Positions 1-19,910 of a stretch of 64,000 bases of DNA are shown one piece after another (position 1 is the first letter of the stretch; every line of letters starts with the position of its first letter). Under the pieces are notes generated by a model, which was not told where the DNA came from, searched no databases, and was given only the letters and a program-made list of their open reading frames with translations. A program made the translations under genes and the position numbers. This DNA is from Undaria pinnatifida (Eukaryota; Sar; Phaeophyceae; Laminariales; Alariaceae): the NCBI GenBank assembly GCA_012845835.1, contig JABAKD010000021.1, positions 12,394,795 to 12,458,794 on the forward strand. The letters run 5' to 3'.

Positions 1-2
1 GA

Positions 3-584
3 GTTGGAGGAGGCGGGAAGGGAGCGGGAGAGGGGGAGAGGGGCGGGAAAGGACTGCCTTCGTCGTTGCCGACACCACCATCCGCGGAGGGCTCTCTTGC
101 GGATTGTTCCGGGCGGGGGAGAAACGGAAAGGGCCAGGAAGAGGACGGGGTTCACCACCACTCACAGATACCGCCTAGGCGTTGGACTGCAGGTCCCGAG
201 GCATCACCTTCTTCTAGCCCGGTCCGGAACGACGACCAGCAGGAGCAGGAGCGGGAGGGAGGATCTGGGGGAGGCTTGACAAGGAGGCAAGCAGGCGTTG
301 CCGGAAAGGGTGTGGGAACAGGGTCTCTCGGGGAACAGGAAGACACCTCGTCGGTTGGAGATCTAGCCAAGCGATTTAGCGGCGGTGCTCGCGTGAACAG
401 CGAAAAGCTCGAGTCGGCGGGCACGGCAGAAGAAGGAGGAAGGGGAAGGGGCGGGGGGTTTGTGAAGTCGGCGTCTGATTCGTCTGCCGTAGCGGCGTCG
501 AGTGCCGGGGCGGGAGCGGTAACAGCAGGAAAAAGGAGTAACAGCAGCAAAATTGCTGAGCTGGCCAGGAGGTTCGAGAAGTGA
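3..584 (+). CDS. 3' part of low-complexity protein gene A
   Basis: The frame is open from the left edge of the window to a TGA at 582-584, giving at least 193 codons, so the start and any upstream exons lie outside. The protein is rich in Gly, Ser, Arg and Glu and has no domain I recognise. Two short related motifs stand out: SSVGDLAKRF near 350-380 and SSKIAELARRF at the extreme C-terminus, both fitting S-S-x-[IV]-x-[DE]-L-A-[KR]-R-F. Between them is GGGFVKSAS, which resembles GQGFVKSAL in the last exon of the next gene (10925-11312), so the two genes may be tandem paralogues at their 3' ends. An AG at about 168-169 could be a splice acceptor, but the frame is open on both sides and I cannot decide. 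Coding status rests on the long GC-rich open frame and the repeated motif. Confidence 0.5.
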   Translation, partial: VGGGGKGAGEGERGGKGLPSSLPTPPSAEGSLADCSGRGRNGKGQEEDGVHHHSQIPPRRWTAGPEASPSSSPVRNDDQQEQEREGGSGGGLTRRQAGVAGKGVGTGSLGEQEDTSSVGDLAKRFSGGARVNSEKLESAGTAEEGGRGRGGGFVKSASDSSAVAASSAGAGAVTAGKRSNSSKIAELARRFEK

Positions 585-1455
585 AGAGGTGGGGTGTTTT
601 CTTGGGAAGTGAGGCCGCAATTTTTGGGGGCAGGGGGGGTTGTGGAGTACACGGGGAGGAAGGGAGAGAAGATGGGGAACACGGGTGTGGGAGAGGGGGA
701 GTGGAAGGTCGCTGGGGCGTTTTGCCGGAGGGTGTGGGGGGCATATGGAGATAGCGGGTGAGGGAGGGGGTTAGGGAGCACGAGGGTGGGGGAGGTAGGG
801 AGTAGCCTAGAGGGGGAGGGAAAAGTTCGTGAAGGAAGCGGTGCAGTTTTATTTGCACTGTTTCCGAAACGTATATGTTGCTCTGCCTCCACATAATCTG
901 TCCCCGAGCTGAAGATACAGTCGTACAGGGCAAGGGTGGGAGATTATAAGCTTGCGTAGAGCGGGGGCACAGTAGGCTTGATGTGTCGGAGAGGCGCGCC
1001 GTAGGGAGTTGTGGGGAAAGGAAGGGAACTGTAGCGGGCGGAGACGGGGCGGAGAGAATCGTTCATCTAGGCTGTAGTTGTTTTTGTGATTGTTGTTCGC
1101 CGGGATAGTACAGACCTTTTTGACGGGGTCATGGTATTACGTACGGGGTACGCAGTTTGTTTTTTGCATGGCCGGTTTATCATCCGCTTGCTGTCTTACG
1201 GCACGGCCACCACCATCCCTCGCCCTCCCCACTCCGTTCGCTCTATTTTGTCCATGTCGCTTGAAGGGTTGGAGGGAGTATGCTCGTACGTGCGTAACCC
1301 TATTTTTTCTCGTCAGTTGCTGGTCGCCGTCCGCTCGCTGTCTCAAGCTCCCCACACCCCTCACGCCGTCCGCCCTTGTCGCTTGCCTAGGTTGGGAGAG
1401 AAGGATAAACGTACCGAAAGGAGTTCGGTCGTTGTATTTGTTGAACGAGAAAGGG
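585..1455. other. Intergenic stretch between genes A and B
   Basis: G-rich at first (585-830), then mixed. It probably holds the 3' UTR of gene A and the promoter and 5' UTR of gene B. The frame of the gene B start is open upstream to about 1090, but no earlier start is better supported than ATG 1456. I see no TATA box or RNA gene. Confidence 0.4.
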
Positions 1456-11312
<9,857 letters not shown>

Positions 11313-11439
11313 GGGTAAGGCGGGTGGTCGTGGTGGCCGATGTGGTGTTTTGTGTTGGTGTTGTTGGCGACGGGCGCTGTGATGTTGGGGTGGGTGATCG
11401 TTGTAGTGGTGGTGGTGGTGGTGTTGTAGGTGTTGGTGG

Positions 11440-11590
11440 CGGTGGGGGTGGTTGGGGTGGCGGTGGGGGTGGTTGGGGTGGCGGTGGGGGTGGTTGGGGT
11501 GGCGGTGGGGGTGGTTGGGGTGGCGGTGGGGGTGGTTGGGGTGGCGGTGGGGGTGGTTGGGGTGGCGGTGGGGGTGGTTGGGGTGGCGGT
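11440..11590. repeat. 21-bp G-rich minisatellite
   Basis: About seven copies of the 21-bp unit GGTGGCGGTGGGGGTGGTT-GG, in the spacer between genes B and C. It is strongly G-rich on the + strand and could form G-quadruplexes. Confidence 0.9.
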
Positions 11591-11738
11591 GGTGGTGTTG
11601 ATCGTTGTTGCCTGTGTCTGTGGTAGTAAGGGTGTTGGCCGGGGTTTGTGGTGATTGTTGCGGAGGTGTAAAAGAGGGTTGGTGGTTGTAGTTGTGTGCG
11701 TTTTAGTGTAGTCGTGGTGTGTTGGTGTTGGAGTTGGT

Positions 11739-11792
11739 ATGCGTGTTGGTTTTACTAGTTTATTTGCGAGGGAAGGGATAGGAAGCATAGGG
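11739..11792 (+). CDS. Gene C exon 1 (tentative)
   Basis: 18 codons from ATG 11739 to GGG before the donor GTGAGT at 11793. Selected only by its start codon, phase 0 and consensus donor. A different upstream exon is possible. Confidence 0.3.
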
Positions 11793-14180
11793 GTGAGTAG
11801 TGCTATGGACGGCCGGTGGGCAGCTGGTGAGGATACAGAATAGATTAATCAGAATGCGCGTCACTGCCTGGTGCGACGAGATATATTAGTGCGATGCGAC
11901 AAACGCAGACCGCTGTACGCATCGTCTCTGTTCGCCGGCCTGATTTCCCCCGTATCGGTAATCAGGGTAGCCGCAGACGTCTATATTCCATCAGGTTGTA
12001 TACACCCCGTGGAGCACGCAGGATCAAAGTATCACACGCAGCTGCGTGATACACCGGCCGCCCGTTTTTTTGTACGCCGTACGTGAGGGTTGCGACATGT
12101 ACCGTGCGTGAGGGCGTGTTTATATGCCGTACGCAAGGGTTGCCGCAAAACTTGCCTAGACTGTGATGGTCGATACGCTTGCCGCTGGGTTGTGAAGATG
12201 GATTGGGGGATATAGGTTGAAAATGTGATAGCGTTCTACCTAGCTAGTTCAGTCGGAGCGCACACTTCGTGCTGGGCCGTTGGATTGATGTTGCCGACCA
12301 TGTGATATGTGTCTCGAGAACCTCTGCGAGAAGCAATTACCCCTTGTGTCGTGAAGGGGTGAGGCCCCTGCGTCGTTTGCCTTTCATTAAATTTCTGTAG
12401 TACTTCCGCTTCAAAAGTAAAAAACGATATCCGCATCGATGGCTCGATATATACCTGTAGCGATCGAGTCGCAGGGCCGCATGCAGCTGTATGTATATTG
12501 TATTTTCTTGGGCAGTTTATTAACATGAACACGATACTCGCACGAGTGATACTCTCGCGTATCGATCGATCTACCGCGCATTATCAGCGGTGCGAGAGCT
12601 CCTGTAGCTGTCGCACTTGCAGCTGACATACGTTTTGAACGCGCCCATATAATGTAGAGATTCTTTAAAACGCGATACTCGCACACTTGATAAACCAAGG
12701 TATGCCGGTATAACGATCGATTTGCAGGGCCACATGTTGAACTCGCCTACGTGAAAAACGACGCTCGCACCCGAAACGATCGATTCGCTTTGCGACTTGC
12801 AGCTGTACGAGAGTTCCTCGGACTGCGGCCCAGACTCGCACGCGGCGGGACCGGTCACTTCTCCCTATATCGACATTGGAATTGGAGGGGAGGATGACGA
12901 TGACGAGGAGCGGCAGGGGGAGGACGACGAGGGTTGGCCGAAAGATCCCACACCCCACGCCGACGACCCCGACGATGCCTCCGTGGGCGCTGATGCTGAT
13001 GCCGATGCAGCGGCCGTTGCGGAAAAGGCCGCTCTCGGTGAAACCGGCGAAACGGAAGTGAGTCCTTTTTTTTTTCTCGTTTAAATAGTCGTGCACATGC
13101 ACCCGACCTTTACCGTAGCATTCGAATATTTTGTTATGTTTCTTTTTCTTTTAAATGTTTTTGCGTAACATCATTTCATTGTATTTCGTTTTTTATTTGT
13201 GTACTTGTCTTTTGTTATTTGTCCTGTTGGTTGTGTTTCTTTATTTTCTTTCGTGTGGCGATTCCACTCCCGTTATATAAGAGTAAATGTGAGAACGGAA
13301 GGGATGGTCTAAGCTGTTGCCGATGCTTTTTTTTCCGGTTGATTTCTTTTTGTTTCGTTTTCTCTTTCTGTTTTCTCGTCTTTTTTCTTCTTGTTTTCTT
13401 CTTTTCCGTTTCCTCTTTTTCGTTTTACTGTTTCGAGAGAAGGTCCAAAGGTCTCAAACGAGTTGGTGTTAGAGCGTCTGGAACACCTTTGAACTGAAAA
13501 AAGTTTCATTTGTAGTTGACCTCAAGCCTAATAAATAATATAGTCGACGTGCCTAAAAACGCAAGGGCCGAGCGTTTGATTAATATCTGAAGCTCAATTT
13601 GCAGTCAAGCTTTCGCGATAATTCGACTTGGACGTGAAGTTCAAATTTTAATCTCCGATTTGTTTGGACCTAAACTTGAACTTGAACTTCCAGTTGAACT
13701 TGACGTTGAATTTGAATTTGAATTTAACCTTGATGTTGCACATGAACGTGCGGTTTGTTGAGTTGGAAATTTAAGTTGAAGTTGAATTTGCACGTGTAAA
13801 ATAAAATGAACTTGTGATCGTAACTCAAGATGAAAGTGGATTTGTAGTTCGAAAGTGAGGTGGTGACTGAGATTGCGCCTGAAGTGTTTCGAGACTGACA
13901 GTCAAGTCGATATTGAAATTGCTGTACAAATTGAAGTTGATATTGAACTTCAATCCAACCTGTTTTTCGCTAATACTGACGCTTGAACGTTTGCTCCAAC
14001 TTTGTCTACGTATTTACTGCCAACGAACATTAGGTGGGTTCTATCCACGACGGCGGCGTCGAAGTAAACGCGAAACGGGTCATTGGCCAGGAGGACGGCG
14101 GAGAGGGGATGGGGGCGCGCGCGCCGGCCACCGTATCCTCTGCGGGGGAGGGCGCGGGGAACTGCTGCACCATCAGCTGA
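11739..14180 (+). CDS. Small acidic CaaX protein gene C (three-exon model)
   Basis: Proposed exons 11739-11792, 12803-13057 and 14034-14180 (456 nt, 151 residues). Exons 2 and 3 are well supported: acceptor TTGCAG, donor GAA|GTGAGT, acceptor CATTAG, phase 0 throughout. Exon 1 (MRVGFTSLFAREGIGSIG before GTGAGT) is chosen because it supplies an ATG, phase 0 and a consensus donor, but is less certain. The centre is very acidic (EDDDDEERQGEDDEGW, DDPDDASVGADADADAAA). The protein ends GNCCTIS; the last four residues CTIS fit a CaaX box, which in known families directs farnesylation and membrane attachment. There is no GTPase motif. The protein may be a small membrane-anchored acidic adaptor; no specific function can be assigned. 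Confidence 0.45.
12463..12822. repeat. Duplicated acceptor-region segments in gene C intron 1
   Basis: Two degenerate copies about 180-250 bp apart: GAGTCGCAGGGCCGCATG (12467) and GATTTGCAGGGCCACATG (12718). GCACTTGCAGCTGACATACG (12617) parallels GCGACTTGCAGCTGTACGAG (12792), the latter being the true exon 2 acceptor. Short ATCGATCGAT and CGATACTCGCAC motifs recur between them. Confidence 0.55.
12803..13057 (+). CDS. Gene C exon 2 (acidic)
   Basis: 85 codons with no in-frame ATG, so an upstream exon is required. The acceptor is GCGACTTGCAG at 12792-12802 and the donor GTGAGT starts at 13058. Strongly Asp/Glu/Ala-rich, likely disordered. Confidence 0.5.
13510..13960. repeat. Degenerate TTGAAN repeat in gene C intron 2
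   Basis: Hexamer-like array of TTGAAC, TTGAAT, TTGAAG and variants, densest at 13670-13790. A related stretch is at 15505-15590; both contain a TGTAGTTGACCT motif (13513 and 15536), so they are dispersed copies of one repeat. Confidence 0.7.
14034..14180 (+). CDS. Gene C terminal exon with CaaX end
   Basis: 48 codons plus TGA, starting VGSIHDGGVEVNAKRVIG and ending AGEGAGNCCTIS. The acceptor AG is at 14032-14033. The di-cysteine CC followed by T-I-S at the exact C-terminus is the reason for calling a CaaX motif. Confidence 0.5.
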   Translation: MGSIHDGGVEVNAKRVIGQEDGGEGMGARAPATVSSAGEGAGNCCTIS

Positions 14181-14768
14181 AAAGAGGGAGGGGGGAAGGT
14201 ATTGCTGCAACACCAGCTCAAGGCAGGAGAGGCAGGGATGCAAGGATGTCAAAATGGCTGTGGTCCTTTATTTTGCGCGTTTCTTCCTGGAGCGTTTTTT
14301 TTTTGAAGCGTGTTTGGTTTTTATTTTTTTGTTCACGGTATAGCCTTGTTTCCTTCGAACGGGGTGTGTTTTTGCACGTCTGCTCTCTTTTTTTTGTCAC
14401 GTGTTTTGATTGGCACGTGGTTTGCCACGTTTTGCTCTGCTTGTTTTGGTTGTGTCACTTTTTTTATTGGTTGCGTTTTCTTCCTTCTCTGATCGCTGTC
14501 TGTTGCTGTTTAGAGCTCGTGGATTATTTATTCGCGCTGGTGTGGGGGAAGTGGCAGCGAGCTGGCTCGATAACTTGATAGCCCACCTTCTGGAGCTGTG
14601 TGGCGGGGCCGATGGACAAAAATATAGAGCGAGACTCAAAATCAAATGCCGGGCGTGGTAGTTTTAATATATTGTTGCCGGTGACAGTGCCCGGAATACC
14701 TCATGTTTTTGGCGCTCACGCGGGTGGGGGAGGGCGGTTGCCCCAAACATCCTATTTGATTGGTGCGC

Positions 14769-14826
14769 GGGTGGGTGGGTGGGTGGGTGAGTGGGTGGGC
14801 GGGTGGGTGTGGGTGGGTGGGGGTTG
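14769..14826. repeat. GGTG-rich tract, potential G-quadruplex
   Basis: About fourteen GGGTG/GGGCG-like units on the + strand, many with runs of at least three G separated by one to three bases, matching the usual pattern for quadruplex-forming DNA. Confidence 0.8.
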
Positions 14827-16872
14827 GCGAAGGGACGCAGAGGCTTTGAGGCATATACCCAGGTGTTTTGGTCGTCACAACATAGCAACACCACTTTTGG
14901 GAAGGAGTATTTTTCCGGAAATGTCCTCAATCCTTGTCCCGCGCGGGGGGGCGCGAGGCTTCTTGTCGGGACGGGTCGGAGGGTTTTTCAAGTTGGCGTT
15001 TGCGTCGGTTGGGGGGGGTGTTGGGTGGAGGCGACGGGAGAGACCCGGATGGCTTTCAAGTTACATTTGCCTTGTTGTATATTAGAAGTACCGCTTCGGG
15101 AGGGTGGTGTGTCGGAATTGTCCTAAAGGCACGGGGCGCGGGGGGGGGACGGGGTCGGCTACTGTGTGTTTGAAGAGAAAAACCGCAATGTTTGTTTGAT
15201 TGGCGCCGCGCGGTATGTAGCCGCGCAACTTTGAGAGAGGTGGTATGTCCCAAGATGTTCTAATTGAATTTGCTACGCGGGGGGGTGGGGTGTGTGCGGG
15301 GAGGACCCGAACAGTTTGTTGTCGTGTCGTGTACGGCAGTAGCAGTACCACCTTGGGAACGGCGATATATATGTCCGAATTGTCCGAAAACGCTTGGTGC
15401 ACGCGGACGTCGGGTGGGGGGAGTGCGTGGAGGGAAATCTAAAGGGTTTGTTTTTGTTGTCTTCGTAGAGTAGGAGTGGCATTTGTCTTTTTATCAACCG
15501 AACCTAAATCGCTGAACTCGAACTTGAAGTTGGATCTGTAGTTGACCTAAAGCCAGACGCAAGCGGGAAATTTAACTTAAACTTGAATGTCACCACCTTG
15601 GCACTGCAACTGCGTTCTGGGAACAAACTACTAACACGGTTACCACAATTTGACAGCGCCACCCTCGATAGGAGCTTGTTCGGTGTTTCAGAGCGGTCAA
15701 ATTGGCATGCCCAGCCTGTTGTACAATCTGCATATTGGCCACTGTAGAGATATGATAATAAGATCAATGTGTAGTCGATCTCGACGCTTGTTGGACTGCA
15801 CCCACGTATTTTGGCACTAACGACTCGGAATTAGTGTAGGGGATCATTGCAGTTCTATAAGGGTTACGAGAGCGCTTGTTTCGTCCAGCTTGTCACGGAG
15901 TTGCTCCTGACGTTTTTTGGGGTTCAACGAAAAAAAAATGTCGAAAAGTTACATCGTGACAATTCTAGCATCGGTTACACGGAGCAGGCGTGGCTTACTG
16001 GCTTCTGGGGTAAGGTGTGCGCCCAAACCACGAAACCTGGGGCTGTGTGATACGTGCGCAGGAAGCATGGTAATCCTCTTTACTGCTTTCACGCTCTTCG
16101 TATACGCAAAAGGTCCGCAATCATAATATCCGCCCTTTTTTTTTTTTTTGGCGCTGTAGGTAGATCGTTCCAACAGGGGCTTGTGAATGGAGGTTGCGAA
16201 CTGTGCTCGGAATTATCTGGGGGGTTATTTTGTTCGGTGAGTGGTAAGAAGCTAGAAGAGGTTTGCTGTTTTGGCGCCGTTTTATGTTAGTACGCATGGT
16301 GACGGCATATATACATCGTACCACGTTGGTTTGAAAGCTTTTCTGGCGGTGGGGCGGCTCCGCTGCCTTTCGTTGCGGCTGGGCAAGAAGCGCTGAACAA
16401 ACAGCAGTGTTAGATCACCGAGGAAGTCCCCCCCGAATTAGCCAACTAGGTGTTACGAGTAAAGCGGTGTCCCGATATAAGGCGGTCTAAATCGTTTTGT
16501 ACGACTGGGGAGTGTTGCACTCGGGCAACCTCGTTATGAATAAGGCGGCTTCTTACCCAATAAGGCGGTCATGTTGCTCTGGCACACCACGGCCTCGCTG
16601 GGGATACTGCGTCCCGCATGCTGTAGGTTGTAGTAGGCAGGAGGGTACCGTATCGGTTGGTCGAGAGTGTTTTTTTCTGGCTGTGTGGCCGACACTCGGT
16701 TTCCGGCGATTCCACGCGTGGGACGACGGTTCGCGCTGCGCGCTCGCTGCCTTACGTGGCTTCTTCTGCGGACGGCTTGATGGTTTTTCTGCACTCGCAA
16801 ATGAGATCGGGCCGCGGGTGGGACCAAGCCCGGATGGGCCAGGATGGCAAGCGCAACGTATTGTGTTGTCCC

Positions 16873-16985
16873 CCAATGAAACGGGCGAAATTTGAGGTTG
16901 TGACCAATGAAACGGCCGAGATTGGAGTTGTTGACCACTGAAACGGCCAAGGTTTGAGTTGTTGACCAATGAAGGGGGTTCTCGA
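16873..16985. repeat. 31-bp tandem repeat
   Basis: Copies start at 16873, 16904, 16935 and 16966 (last partial), with core CCAATGAAACGGCC and a TTGAGTTGTTGA tail. Spacing is exactly 31 bp. The minus-strand frame through it yields a repetitive peptide that is probably not a gene. Confidence 0.9.
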
Positions 16986-18129
16986 ACATGTGGTAAGCGC
17001 TACTGCTACTGTGTAGTAGAGCGAGCGCTGGGCCGAAGGGCGGCGTGCAGGGTACGTGTGTGGGCGATCTTACTTAACGGCACTTCGTGTGCAGGATCAC
17101 CGTACACGTACGTGGTTCGTTGTTGTCAAATATGATGTGGTAGGGTATGCCGTGCGTTCGCCAAATACGTTAAAATGGCGTCGGCCGTGCTTTTCTTTTT
17201 TTTTTTTCTATTTTTTTTTCATTTTTTTTTTGTCAAGTCCTATGCATATGTTATTGACAAAAAGTATCGCAACCGCTTTGTCGCGCGGTGAAAAGCGCGC
17301 TGCGTTTAAATTTCTCCATGTGCCTTGTGGAGTAGATCGTACTGTAGTACACGATTACGCGCCTCTTCGGTTGGGTTGGGTGTCGATTTGATTCGAATCG
17401 TATTCTTTTCCTTATTTTTCTTTCATTATTTATCGCCCCCCCCCCGCACTATGCTCGTGTCTCTATTTTTTTCTTTTGACGCTTTTCCCCCCTTCCCGTT
17501 GGAAAAACGCCCGAGCGTCTCACACAACATAGAACCTCGCCTCACAAATAAGAGCAGGAGAAACAAGGAGAGGAGGGGCGTTCGAGGACGGGGGGGTGTT
17601 TATGCCGCCTTTTAGAACTGTCTACGCTCACGTGTGACCACGCTCTTGGACCGAAATAACTCTCGAGCTTTCGATGCGACCACGACAGAAATATCCGGCG
17701 ACGAAGACGCTCATCCATTTAGTTTCAACCGAAATAATTATTATCCTGTTTTTGATTTTGGCCGGGAGGCGGGGAGAAACCCTGTAGGTTTTGAATTTCT
17801 TGGGGGGTTGATGAGAAGGAGGGGGGTGGAGGAGGTGGGGTTTTTCAGGAACGGAAGGAGCGGCGGGGCGGTGAGGGGCTCAGCGTATAGTAGTTTTCCT
17901 GTGGGCATTCTTATTTTTCGTCCTCTAGTGATCAATAATGTTTTTCGACGTTGACACCGCCGCTGTAGTAGAAAGGAAGGTCATGTGCGTCGTTTTGTAC
18001 CCCCCCGCTTTCCACCAGCACCGCCGCCGCAGCCGCTGCCGCCTCCGCGTCATCAGTCGCCCAGTTGTGTCGAGTTTCACTTTGGCCTGCGTGCTATGAG
18101 GAAGAAATAACTTACAAATGGGTGGTCCA

Positions 18130-18540
18130 ATTGCTATTGCGCGTTGTTCTGTGTTCGGTTTCGGTTCTGTTCGGTCCGGTTGGTTTAGGCTCGTTGTGGT
18201 TCGGTTCGGTTCGGATGGGTTTCCGTTGGTTTCGGTCGGTTCTGTTTGATCCGGTGTAGGTGGGTTTGATTCGGTGGGGGCCGGTTGCTTCGGTTCTGTT
18301 CGGTTTTATTGGGTTTGGTTCGGTTCGCGTTGTTGGTTGGAGTATGTTCTGGTCGGTTGGGATCGGTTCTGTTCGGTGTGAACCGGTTATTTTCGGTGGG
18401 GATCGGTTTTTTCGGTTCGGGTCGGTTGAGATCGAACCCTGTTGGGTGTGAATCGATTCGATGCGGTTCGAATTCGTTCGCTTCGGTTCGATTTGGCTGG
18501 AGTCTGATTCAGTTCGGTTGGGATCGGCTTTGTTCTGCTC
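18130..18540. repeat. Degenerate CGGTT(C) simple-sequence region
   Basis: About 400 bp of imperfect GGTTCGGTT/TCGGTTCTG units. The minus-strand reading (NRTEPNRTE...) is a repeat shadow, not a gene. Confidence 0.85.
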
Positions 18541-19324
18541 CACGAATGGTGCCATTGCGAACATGTTCTGTGATGTTCGTGATTTGCTCCTTGCTTCCCC
18601 TCGGAGGTGTTTTCGATTTTTTTCTTGTAGCAAATTGCTGATTTAATATGTCTATCACATTGCACTACGACTTGGTTCGCTAACGACCAACCGACCTACG
18701 GAAGGGATGAGGAGGCTATATCGTCTGTACGCATTTTGCCCTGCCGCTCAGCGGCGTTAGTTTTTCGTAAGATTTGCAATTGCTGTGCGTTAGCCCTTCG
18801 TTTTTGCTTTGCATTTTAGCTGCGTCGCGTTGGCGTCGTGTTATGTTTCGCGTTAACTTTCGATTGCCTACCAGACGGGACGACGGCTTCCACTGTCCTG
18901 CTGCCGTCGCGTTTGCCATGGGTTTATTGGTTACACGTTAGTTTTGCGTTTGCTTCGCGCTTGCTTCGCCTTTGCTTCTTGGCCTTAGCTCGACTTTAGC
19001 TGGGCGTTCGCTCATGCGTCAGCCTTCAGATTCATTTTATTCCGTCAAATCCGTGCATCCGTGTTATACATGTATGTCGTGCGAAAACGACTATTGTCAC
19101 CTGACAGCGCCTCCTTCGGTATGAAACCTGACAACAAGGAAGGTGTTTACGTATCAACCGGCTACATTTCCTGTATGAAGCATGTCTGCCTGTTCAATTT
19201 CTTTCGCCTAATCGTTTTAATCGGTAACGTATTATACTTTGCGAAACAATTACGTCTGGGTTTCTGTTTAGAATGTGTGTTTTGGTGCAGCGTTTCCTCC
19301 TCGGGAGGAGCGGGGACGACGTCG
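18541..19324. other. Spacer without recognised gene
   Basis: Mixed sequence with GCTTCGCGTT-like imperfect repeats at about 18760-19010. A + frame opens at 19061 but runs into the minisatellite downstream; I see no domain in it. Confidence 0.4.
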
Positions 19325-19440
19325 GCTTGCTTTCTTGCTTGTTGTGTGCTTGCTTTCATGCTCGTTGTGTGCTTGCTTTCATGCACTTGTTGTGTGCTTG
19401 CGTTCTCGCTTGTTGTGCAAGCACTTGCTTTGTTGGCTGT
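19325..19440. repeat. TGTGCTTGCTTTC minisatellite, left half
   Basis: About five imperfect 22-bp units of TGTGCTTGCTTTCATGCTCGT type. The same array resumes at 19815-19910 on the other side of an inserted inverted-repeat element, so the two halves were once continuous. Confidence 0.85.
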
Positions 19441-19814
19441 GACGAGTGCTACCACAGACGTAGCACTTCTCGCGTAAAATCTTTTCCGAACAACGGGGCT
19501 ACTTGATCCGAAATCGTCGGAAATTGGCCATATAGTCTAGTCGCTATATATATTTTTTTGCATGATTCTCGTTGTGTATCTTGGCCATGTTTTTTTTTTG
19601 TTATCCGCGGTAGCAGTTGATTTTTGTCAAAATCTGTTTTTTTGGGAGGTCTTTACCCCTTGGGAGCCCCGAAATCCCTCCCTATACATAGAAATGCAAG
19701 TAAATTTGTAAAAAAGGGTTTCCAGTGCTGAAGGCGTTAAGCAGCTGGTCTTGAGCTTCCAAATTGGGAAATCTTTGCAGAAAAAAGTGGTGCACCTCTA
19801 TCGAAGCACTTGTC
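19441..19814. mobile_element. MITE copy 1 (374 bp, TSD CTGT)
   Basis: The terminal sequences GACGAGTGCTACCACAGACG and, read from the other end, GACAAGTGCTTCGATAGAGG match the ends of four other elements here. A 4-bp CTGT occurs at 19437-19440 and at 19815-19818. Internal sequence (GGGGCT..CTT, AAATCGTCGGAAA, GGGAGGTCTTTACC) resembles the copy at 29965. It carries no ORF, so it is a non-autonomous DNA transposon by inference. Confidence 0.75.
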
Positions 19815-19910
19815 CTGTGTGCTTGCTTTCTTGCCCGTGTGCTTGCTTTCTTGCCTGTGCTCGTGCTTTCTCGCTTGTGCGCCCGCTTTCTTGCTTGGTG
19901 GCTTCCGCAG
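19815..19910. repeat. TGTGCTTGCTTTC minisatellite, right half
   Basis: Continuation of the array at 19325-19440, with units TGTGCTTGCTTTCTTGCC and variants. Confidence 0.85.

Larger units (their letters stand above)
14181..18129. other. Gene-poor region
   Basis: No exon model I would defend. It contains T-rich stretches, G-rich blocks and two small repeats listed separately. A stretch at about 17610-17800 (RNNSRAFDATTTEISGDEDA in one frame) looks slightly coding but has no supporting splice sites or partner exons. Confidence 0.5.

Noticed and set aside
152-933. Minus-strand frames of 185-246 codons opposite gene A
   Set aside because: They arise from the GC-rich composition opposite a coding exon and a G-rich spacer; the peptides are Pro/Ser low complexity.
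16873-16985. CRISPR-like spaced repeats
   Set aside because: Units are directly adjacent at 31 bp with no unique spacers, and the context is eukaryotic.
16534-16989. Minus-strand frames of 138-151 codons
   Set aside because: They depend on the 31-bp tandem repeat at their N-terminus and have no recognisable domain.
17605-17960. Possible exon with RNNSRAFDATTTEISGDEDA
   Set aside because: Composition is suggestive, but I found no compatible neighbouring exon or clear start, so it was not annotated as a gene.
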